Of a stretch of 53,873 nt of DNA, positions 47,939-53,873 are shown piece after piece; within the stretch, counting starts at the first letter, position 1; the number at the start of each line of letters is the position of its first letter. The stretch is taken from assembly GCF_006861825.1 (NCBI RefSeq), contig NZ_VDGI01000022.1, positions 1 to 53,873 on the forward strand, given 5' to 3'. Position numbers and translations under genes: made by a program. A model generated the notes under the pieces. The model made no database searches. It had not been told where the DNA came from and saw nothing but the letters and a program-made list of their open reading frames with translations. This stretch comes from Psychrobacillus vulpis. Its GTDB lineage: Bacteria; Bacillota; Bacilli; Bacillales_A; Planococcaceae.

Positions 47939-47974
47939 AGACTGACACCCACTTACGGAGTGGCATCAGTCAAT
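47939..47974 (-). terminator. Terminator/attenuator between yabA and yabB
   Basis: Minus-strand GACTGATGCCACT-CCGTA-AGTGGGTGTCAGTC with a small bulge, then CTTTTGTTTTG. The imperfect T run suggests partial read-through. Confidence 0.7.
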
Positions 47975-47977
47975 TGA

Positions 47978-48337
47978 TCATATATTTTGTTTACTCAAAA
48001 ACGACAAGCAGAATAAACAATCTTCTTCCTTACGAGAACTTCCAAAATGAACATGGCAAACATGATAGCCTTCCTGATATAGTCTAGCCAAATTATCATA
48101 GCCTTCACCAATATCTGTTTTACTCATTTGTTCTTGTTCTTCCTGCATTTTTTCAAGCAATAATTCTTTTTCATGCATTTCATCGAGTCTTTGCCTTAAA
48201 TGATTATTTTCTTGTTGCAGCGCCTGACGTTCTTCTACCATTATCGCTACAAATTCTTTTAAAGCGCGAAATTGCAGCTGCGTGGACTCTAATTGTTTTT
48301 CAAATTCTATAATTGTATCCAAAAAATTACGGTCCAT
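47978..48337 (-). CDS. yabA: Replication initiation control protein YabA
   Basis: Negative regulator of DnaA, tethered to DnaN. 119 aa: an N-terminal tetramerising coiled coil (about 1-60; Glu/Gln/Leu heptads) and a C-terminal zinc domain with the ligands in HVCHVHFG and CLFC (about 96-115). GTG at 48340 is in frame, but the ATG at 48337 is better spaced from GAGGTGA. It follows ricT closely. Confidence 0.94.
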   Translation of the reverse strand: MDRNFLDTIIEFEKQLESTQLQFRALKEFVAIMVEERQALQQENNHLRQRLDEMHEKELLLEKMQEEQEQMSKTDIGEGYDNLARLYQEGYHVCHVHFGSSRKEEDCLFCLSFLSKQNI

Positions 48338-48349
48338 CACACATTCACC

Positions 48350-49180
48350 TCATTGCCCCGACCATTGTACCGGATTTTCCGTATGGTTAATAATTTCGTC
48401 TAACGTGTAATCTAACACTCTTTGTGGATCATTTAACTCTATACGTAAAACTCTTTCTAAAATATTCATACTCACAACTTTACCAAGACCATCTGGAGTC
48501 TCCACTTTTTCTCCAATATCTGGCATTTGCTCTCTTGCTGTTTCATACTCGTCATTTTCATACTTTAAACAGCACATAAGACGACCACATAATCCTGAAA
48601 TTTTAGATGGATTTAGTGATAAATTCTGATCCTTTGCCATTTTAATAGAGACTGGCTCGAAATCTCCTAGAAACGTCGAACAGCATAGCATACGTCCACA
48701 TGGACCTATACCACCTAACATTTTTGCTTCGTCACGAACACCAATTTGTCTTAACTCAATTCTAGTTCTAAATACAGAAGCTAAATCTTTTACTAAATCC
48801 CTAAAATCTACCCGACCTTCTGCAGTAAAGTAAAAAATAATCTTATTTCTGTCGAATGTATATTCAACATCTACAAGCTTCATCTCAAGTTCTCTTTCTA
48901 ATATCTTTTCTGTTCCTAGAGCTAAAGCTTGTGCAGATTCTATTCGATTTTCTTCCACTTGTATTCGATCTTTATCAGTAGAAGGTCTTACGACTTGTTT
49001 TAAAGGAAGCACAACATCGTGCTCTCCTACCTGCTTTATAGGAACCACAACTTTGCCGTATTCTACTCCTCTAGCAGTTTCTACAATTACATAATCATCT
49101 TTTTGTAACGTAAAATCCACTGGATCAAAATAATATATTTTACCCGCTTTTTTAAAGCGAACTCCTACAACATTATACAA
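48350..49180 (-). CDS. ricT: RicT (YaaT), PSP1-domain regulator of RNase Y
   Basis: 276-aa member of the RicT-RicA-RicF complex (with YlbF and YmcA), which carries Fe-S clusters, directs RNase Y maturation of mRNAs and is needed for sporulation and competence. The PSP1 core holds the cysteines GPCGRMLCCSTFLGD and GLCGRLMCCLKYE. The start is TTG at 49180 with GGAGGG eight bases upstream; no in-frame ATG is available. It overlaps the holB stop by 8 bp. Confidence 0.95.
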   Translation of the reverse strand: MYNVVGVRFKKAGKIYYFDPVDFTLQKDDYVIVETARGVEYGKVVVPIKQVGEHDVVLPLKQVVRPSTDKDRIQVEENRIESAQALALGTEKILERELEMKLVDVEYTFDRNKIIFYFTAEGRVDFRDLVKDLASVFRTRIELRQIGVRDEAKMLGGIGPCGRMLCCSTFLGDFEPVSIKMAKDQNLSLNPSKISGLCGRLMCCLKYENDEYETAREQMPDIGEKVETPDGLGKVVSMNILERVLRIELNDPQRVLDYTLDEIINHTENPVQWSGQ

Positions 49181-50180
49181 AAGTAAATCCCTCCTGCAGA
49201 TTCAGCATTAACTGCTCCATCATCAGTGTCCGGTTCATGTTTTTATGCAAGTTTTGCTTAGCATGTAAAATCATTTCTAGTTGTCTGGATAATTGCTCAT
49301 ACGTTGTATGTAGAGCAATCTGTTTCCAATAATGTATCATATCCGGATAAGTACACACTGCGATGGGACTTGCTTTTATTGCTACTATATCACGATAGGC
49401 AAACAGTAGTAAATCTAATGCTTGTTCTGCTTGTTCTTTCTCTTTTAAAAGTGGTCCAAAATCCTCCTGAATACACATTAGGGCATCTTGCACACTTTTA
49501 CCACTTGCTTCAACCAATTTTAACACTGATTTACGTGCAAGTCCAAAATGCTCGTCTTTCGCTAAATTTATTGCATCATCGACTTGGTTCGTCATTTTAC
49601 AAACAGTAGAGGCCATAGAATCTGTAATTCCTTCTTCTACTAATTTCTGTTTTAAGATAGACTGTGGCATGGAAGCTAAACTAAATTGTTGACATCTAGA
49701 ACGTATTGTTGGTATTAATGCATGAACTCTATCAGTTAAAAGTATGGCAGTTATCTCACTATGTGGTTCTTCTAAAAATTTTAGCAAAGTATTTGCCGCA
49801 CTAGAGTTCAATTGATCTGCATGATGTATAACATATATTTTACGGCCAGTCTCAATAGCTGTTTTACTCATCTCTTGTATTAATTCATCAACTTGTCCTC
49901 TTTTAATAAATTGCCCGTCTGGTTCGAGTTGAATAAAATTTAGATGATTGTTTGATTTTAACCTTTTGCACGATCGACATGTTTCACATGGAACATTTTT
50001 TGTCGGATTTTCGCATAAAATAAGTTGGACAAAAAATTGCATAACCTTCGTTTTTCCTGTCCCTTTGGCGCCATCTATTATATAGGCATGTCCAATACGA
50101 TTTTTCAAAACAATGGATTGTATTTGCTTTACCGTAACAGGCTGTAGTCTTTCTACACCCTCTATCGACCAGATTTCCAT
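49173..50180 (-). CDS. holB: DNA polymerase III subunit delta'
   Basis: Clamp-loader subunit. 335 aa: Walker-A-like GAKGTGKT (about 38-45), the zinc cysteines C-x8-C-x2-C-x2-C (CENPTKNVPCETCRSC), and SRCQQF as the SRC motif. The ATG at 50180 has AGGTGA upstream; the open frame to 50219 runs back into the yaaR terminator. It is co-transcribed with ricT. Confidence 0.94.
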   Translation of the reverse strand: MEIWSIEGVERLQPVTVKQIQSIVLKNRIGHAYIIDGAKGTGKTKVMQFFVQLILCENPTKNVPCETCRSCKRLKSNNHLNFIQLEPDGQFIKRGQVDELIQEMSKTAIETGRKIYVIHHADQLNSSAANTLLKFLEEPHSEITAILLTDRVHALIPTIRSRCQQFSLASMPQSILKQKLVEEGITDSMASTVCKMTNQVDDAINLAKDEHFGLARKSVLKLVEASGKSVQDALMCIQEDFGPLLKEKEQAEQALDLLLFAYRDIVAIKASPIAVCTYPDMIHYWKQIALHTTYEQLSRQLEMILHAKQNLHKNMNRTLMMEQLMLNLQEGFTFV

Positions 50181-50199
50181 GTACATCACCTTCTCTTTT

Positions 50200-50236
50200 A
50201 AAAATCCCGTGCTTCGCATAACGCGAAAACACGGGA
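50200..50236 (-). terminator. Terminator/attenuator between yaaR and holB
   Basis: Minus-strand TCCCGTGTTTTCGC-GTTAT-GCGAAGCACGGGA, then TTTTTA. It begins 4 bp after the yaaR stop. Confidence 0.82.
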
Positions 50237-50239
50237 AAC

Positions 50240-50680
50240 TTACGTGTAAAGATTGATAAGTAGACCTTTTATTTCTCCAATTTTATCTAATAAATCAATG
50301 GAGCTTTTCTCTTGGTCTAGAATTTCTTCTGCTAATTCTACTAATTTCTCATCAATTGTCTCTACAATTTTCAATTTTCTACCTTCACCAAACCGGTTCC
50401 ATGTATGTGATTGCTTTAATCCCATACCAAAATCCACAGTTTCTTGTAAAAACTTTCGTATTAGCATTTTAAATTTTGCCATATCACGTAAATTTCTTGA
50501 GCGTGCAAGGCGGTCGCCAGCAGTTGAAATATCCCCTAGCAGCCTAGTCATTGTGTCGGTTTGCATTCGTTGTTCGTGTTTAGTTATCATTTGTCCAAAC
50601 TTTGTAGCCTGTGTATTATTTTGAATAGATTCTTTTCGAATTTTATCTATTCCTAATCGTAAATCTTGATTTATTTTCAA
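50240..50680 (-). CDS. yaaR: YaaR family protein (DUF327)
   Basis: 146-aa, mostly helical, soluble protein with no assigned activity. The conserved block is LGDISTAGDRLARSRNLRDMAKFKMLIRKFLQETVDFG (about 45-82) with a helical hairpin after it. It keeps its place between darA and holB. GGAAGGGATAG-like purines precede the ATG at 50680. Confidence 0.9.
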   Translation of the reverse strand: MKINQDLRLGIDKIRKESIQNNTQATKFGQMITKHEQRMQTDTMTRLLGDISTAGDRLARSRNLRDMAKFKMLIRKFLQETVDFGMGLKQSHTWNRFGEGRKLKIVETIDEKLVELAEEILDQEKSSIDLLDKIGEIKGLLINLYT

Positions 50681-50705
50681 CGTTTTCTATCCCTTCCTTC
50701 ATTTA

Positions 50706-51041
<336 letters not shown>

Positions 51042-51081
51042 TCACCCCTGTAATTTTTTCTTCTTACTAGTATAACATGAA

Positions 51082-51723
51082 TTATCTAATAATTTCTAAT
51101 TCCCTTTTTATAACTATATAAACTTCTTCTAATACTTCCTCTAAAGTACGAGAAGCATCAATTACTTGAATTCTATTTGGATATTGGCCAGCAAGCGATA
51201 AATAACCTTCTCTTACTCTTTCGTGAAAAGCAAGACTTTCAACATCTAAGCGATTTTTTTCACGATTACTATGTGCTTCAATTCTCTCAAGTCCAATGCT
51301 TGGGTCGATGTCAAAAAGAATTGTTTTGTTTGGCATTGTTTGACCAATTGCAAATTTATTAATTGCTAATATTTCTTCGACCCCGATACCTCTTGCATAG
51401 CCCTGATACGCAAGTGAACTATCTATAAATCGATCACAAATTACAATTTTTCCTGCCTCTATAGCAGGTTGTACTTTTTCTACCAAGTGCTGTCTTCTAG
51501 CTGCAGCATATAATAATGCTTCCGTACGGCTATCCATCATTGTATGCTCATTATTTAAAATTATGTTTCTAATTTTTTCAGAAATCATAATTCCACCTGG
51601 CTCTCTAGTCATAACAACATCGTAGCCTTCATCTTTTAATTTTTTACCAAGTAAATTCATTACGGTTGTTTTTCCAGCACCTTCTGGACCCTCACTGGAA
51701 ATAAAATACCCTTTGTTCTGCAC
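51082..51723 (-). CDS. tmk: Thymidylate kinase
   Basis: Phosphorylates dTMP to dTDP. 213 aa: P-loop [10 protein letters not shown] (about 11-20), the DR(F/Y) motif [15 protein letters not shown], and a LID region with arginines (SNREKNRLD). The start is GTG at 51723 with GGAGG seven bases upstream; the next in-frame ATG is inside the P-loop region. It begins 2 bp after the yaaO stop. Confidence 0.96.
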   Translation of the reverse strand: MQNKGYFISSEGPEGAGKTTVMNLLGKKLKDEGYDVVMTREPGGIMISEKIRNIILNNEHTMMDSRTEALLYAAARRQHLVEKVQPAIEAGKIVICDRFIDSSLAYQGYARGIGVEEILAINKFAIGQTMPNKTILFDIDPSIGLERIEAHSNREKNRLDVESLAFHERVREGYLSLAGQYPNRIQVIDASRTLEEVLEEVYIVIKRELEIIR

Positions 51724-51725
51724 AC

Positions 51726-53147
51726 TTATTCCTCCACTACATATATTAACTTTTCATTTAATCGATGTTCGCCTTGAAATAAAGCTCCTTTTTCCATCCA
51801 CTCCTCTAGCTCCGTTAACATAGCTATTGTTATTTTCTCCCCAGCTATTACTAACGGAATCCCCGGTGGATACGGGATAATCATTCCCTTTGCAATTCTC
51901 CCCAAAGATCTAACGTATGGTATCCATTCTCCTCGTTTTTCATTTAGTAAACTTAAATTCATATGTAATGTTGAAATAGATTTTTGTTTTACTAATTGAG
52001 TGTTCTTTGGACTCATTGGAATCTCTATCCGTAATTTATCCAATGCATGTTTTATCCGTTTTCTAATTTCTGCAAAACCAAATTCATGCTCAACCTTTAA
52101 TAATGGTAAAATCAGTAACACTTGATATGTATCCGCTAATTCCACATAAATATTTTGTTTTTCTAATACACTTTGTACTTGAAAGCCCGAATACTTCCCA
52201 ACTCGTATTAACAATTTAAGTGGATCATCTACTTGTACGACTTTAATATCTTTTAGAGTCTCTAAAGATTCTATAAATAACTTCCTTCTATTTAAGAACT
52301 GTTTAAAATCCATCTCATTGTATCTATCCACGTAACTTCTTGCATCATCTAAAGATGCTAATAATAGATAGGAAGGACTGCTCGATTGTAACATTCTCAA
52401 ATATTTATTTACTCTACTTACATCAATTAATGAGGAATTCACATGTAAAAAAGATCCCATCGTTAATGCTGGCAAGGTTTTATGAGCCGATTGAACAGTT
52501 ACGTCAGCTCCTAGTTGAAGTGCTGATTTCGGAAAATTATTATGTGCATGAAAATGTGCCCCATGTGCCTCATCCACTAGCACAGGAATATTGGTTGCAT
52601 GGCATATGCTTATAATGCTTTCAAGATGAGAAGTTGCTACTCCATAATAATTGGGATACGTTAACACAACCGCCTTAGTAAAAGGATGTTTTTCTAACGC
52701 TTCTTGAATTATTTCAGCTGAAACATAGGAAGCCGTTTTCGTTCGATCATCCCATTCTGGAGTAACAAAAATTGGTTCTGCTCCAACTAACTCAATTGCA
52801 TGAAAAATCGATTTATGCGCATTTCTCTGGACAATAATTTGCTCTCCATACTGGCAACTAGCATAAATCATTGCTAAATTCCCTACCGTTGTTCCATTTA
52901 CTAGAAAGAAACTTTTTTGTGCTCCATATACTTCCGCGAGTAACTCTTCGGCTTCTTTAATAGCTTCTTCTGGATGATGATAATCATCCAGTCCATTTAA
53001 CTCCGTAAAGTCGTACTGCATGGAATTTTTCATTGCATTTGGTAAATTAGATAACAGTCCATTTTTATGTCCTGGTACATGAAATGAAATGTTTTTTTGA
53101 TTATGAAATTTTTCCAATGCTTCGACTAACGGACGTTTCTGTTGCAT
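51726..53147 (-). CDS. yaaO: Orn/Lys/Arg decarboxylase family protein (YaaO)
   Basis: 473-aa PLP fold-I decarboxylase related to SpeA/CadA: HVPGHKNG near residue 23, [12 protein letters not shown] (about 78), the VDEAHGAHF motif, and the PLP lysine in [12 protein letters not shown] (about 219). The C-terminal domain is present. The substrate (lysine, arginine or ornithine) cannot be decided. It begins the yaaO-tmk-darA cluster; GGGG-rich but weak ribosome site before the ATG at 53147. Confidence 0.9.
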   Translation of the reverse strand: MQQKRPLVEALEKFHNQKNISFHVPGHKNGLLSNLPNAMKNSMQYDFTELNGLDDYHHPEEAIKEAEELLAEVYGAQKSFFLVNGTTVGNLAMIYASCQYGEQIIVQRNAHKSIFHAIELVGAEPIFVTPEWDDRTKTASYVSAEIIQEALEKHPFTKAVVLTYPNYYGVATSHLESIISICHATNIPVLVDEAHGAHFHAHNNFPKSALQLGADVTVQSAHKTLPALTMGSFLHVNSSLIDVSRVNKYLRMLQSSSPSYLLLASLDDARSYVDRYNEMDFKQFLNRRKLFIESLETLKDIKVVQVDDPLKLLIRVGKYSGFQVQSVLEKQNIYVELADTYQVLLILPLLKVEHEFGFAEIRKRIKHALDKLRIEIPMSPKNTQLVKQKSISTLHMNLSLLNEKRGEWIPYVRSLGRIAKGMIIPYPPGIPLVIAGEKITIAMLTELEEWMEKGALFQGEHRLNEKLIYVVEE

Positions 53148-53187
53148 CTTTTATTACCCCACTATTTCGTTCAAATTTCCTTCTTCT

Positions 53188-53216
53188 ATTATACATGAAT
53201 AAAGTGTACACAGTCT
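53188..53216 (-). promoter_or_regulatory. Probable yaaO promoter
   Basis: Minus strand: TATAAT (53188-53193), 17-nt spacer, weak -35 AGACTG (53211-53216). Confidence 0.5.
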
Positions 53217-53476
53217 TTAATTCACTTTGGAGAACTTTTAAAATTAATAGAGTTTCTACTCTTAAAGTATTGAAATATGATTTTCAACTTAAAAAATGTT
53301 TTAATGCTCATAAAAAATAATTATTATTTAATTGCTGAACAAGACTGAATAAAATACTCGAACTCTTTGTCCCTCTACTTTCCCGCTACTCCTTTTACAG
53401 TTTACCTTCGGCATTTCATTTTCTGGCTCACACACGAAAAAAGCCGCTACCGATGACTCGGTAACGACTTCTTAGT
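53217..53476. other. AT-rich gap between yaaO and the 5S fragment
   Basis: No gene. The right part (53357-53415) is a diverged duplicate of 53645-53702, the sequence downstream of the real 5S terminator. B. subtilis has csfB-xpaC-yaaN between rrn and yaaO; none is here. Confidence 0.7.
53437..53470 (-). terminator. rrn-type terminator, distal duplicate
   Basis: Minus-strand GTCGTTACCGA-loop-TCGGTAGCGGC (11 bp) then TTTTTT. Nearly identical to the one at 53725-53759. Confidence 0.85.
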
Positions 53477-53552
53477 GCCTAGCGACGTTCTACTCTCACA
53501 GGGGGAAACCCCCAACTACCATCGACGCGCGAGCTTAACTTCCGTGTTCGGG
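53477..53552 (-). pseudogene. Truncated 5S rRNA copy
   Basis: Matches the 3' two-thirds of the adjacent 5S (53766 onwards) almost base for base, with a 2-nt-shorter stretch near GACGCGCGAGC, and loses homology after GTGTTCGG. The 5' strand of helix I and the start of loop A are missing, so no normal 5S could fold. Confidence 0.88.
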
Positions 53553-53724
53553 CTACGAAAGCAGATGAACGGCAGATTTCTTCGTCATCCGCAGTCGTTC
53601 GATTCTCGCGTATGTTATACGCTCCGAGTCTCTCTTCTTTTCTTCCTCGAACTCTTTGTTCCTCTACTTTCTCGCTACTCATTCTACAAATTGCCTTCGG
53701 CACCTTATTTATTGGTTAATAAAC
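53553..53724. other. Spacer between the two 5S copies
   Basis: About 90 bp of unique sequence (53553-53644) replaces the missing 5' part of the truncated 5S, followed by 53645-53702, which is repeated at 53357-53415. No gene. Confidence 0.65.
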
Positions 53725-53759
53725 GAAAAAAGCCGCTACCGATTGCTCGGTAACGACTT
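53725..53759 (-). terminator. rRNA operon terminator
   Basis: Minus-strand GTCGTTACCGA-GCAA-TCGGTAGCGGC then TTTTTT, just after the 5S gene. Confidence 0.92.
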
Positions 53760-53765
53760 CTTAGT

Positions 53766-53873
53766 GCCTAGCGACGTTCTACTCTCACAGGGGGAAACCC
53801 CCAACTACCATCGACGCTGAAGAGCTTAACTTCCGTGTTCGGTATGGGAACGGGTGTGACCTCTTCGCCATCA
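53766..53873 (-). rRNA. rrf: 5S ribosomal RNA (5' end outside the window)
   Basis: 108 nt of a 5S of about 116 nt. Hallmarks on the minus strand: GAAGAGGTCACACCCGTTCC, CGAACACGGAAGTTAAGC, and GGGGGTTTCCCCCTGTGAGAGTAG. It is the last gene of an rRNA operon whose 23S lies right of the window; its terminator follows. Confidence 0.95.

Noticed and set aside
53479-53753. Open frames over the 5S region on both strands
   Set aside because: They overlap rRNA and terminator sequence and are artefacts.

Overview
The window is chromosomal DNA from a low-GC, endospore-forming Firmicute. Gene content and order match the Bacillus subtilis origin-proximal block from yaaO to lysS, read backwards: almost every gene is on the minus strand, so the origin should lie off the right end. 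Sporulation genes (spoIIE, spoVT, spoVG, fin, yabP, yabQ, sspF, the Spo0A target abrB), frequent TTG/GTG starts and the style of the intergenic repeats suggest Bacillaceae or, more likely, Planococcaceae (Psychrobacillus/Lysinibacillus/Sporosarcina type). The genus is a guess.

Both ends are rRNA operons. At the left (1-270) are two tandem rrn promoters and a leader running out of the window towards a 16S gene. At the right (53477-53873) are a nearly complete 5S gene with its terminator and, just beyond, a second degenerate 5S 3' fragment with a second terminator. Between them, right to left: yaaO-tmk-darA-yaaR-holB-ricT-yabA-yabB-yazA-rsmI (replication and translation housekeeping); divergent abrB (+) and metS; tatD, yabE, rnmV, ksgA, veg, sspF, ispE, purR, ridA; spoVG, glmU, prs, ctc, pth, fin, mfd, spoVT; yabM, yabN, rqcP(yabO), yabP, yabQ, divIC, yabR; tRNA-Glu/tRNA-Met (+); spoIIE, tilS, hprT, ftsH, coaX, hslO, a PrsA-like foldase, cysK; then the folate operon pabB-pabA-pabC-sul-folB-folK-yazB-dusB, and lysS. 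Much of the folate operon is joined by ATGA stop/start overlaps.

Promoters for several sigma factors can be read directly: SigA (veg, abrB, yabE, glmU, cysK, tRNAs, rrn), SigH (spoVG), SigB (ctc), SigG (spoVT), a SigE-like site (yabP), and Spo0A boxes at abrB.

The departures from the B. subtilis layout are the interesting part. A two-gene accessory pocket (a nucleotidyltransferase and a DinB-family protein) sits beside tRNA-Glu, followed by a tandem array of ~21-nt units with a ~102-nt higher-order period (20516-20907). Two nearly identical 115-bp elements with 14-bp terminal inverted repeats lie between spoVG and ridA. A second family of hairpin repeats occurs at 16213-16318 and 38293-38383 with apparently compensating stem changes. 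yabG and yabS/yabT, present at these positions in B. subtilis, are missing. I found no CRISPR array, transposase, phage gene or obvious defence operon.
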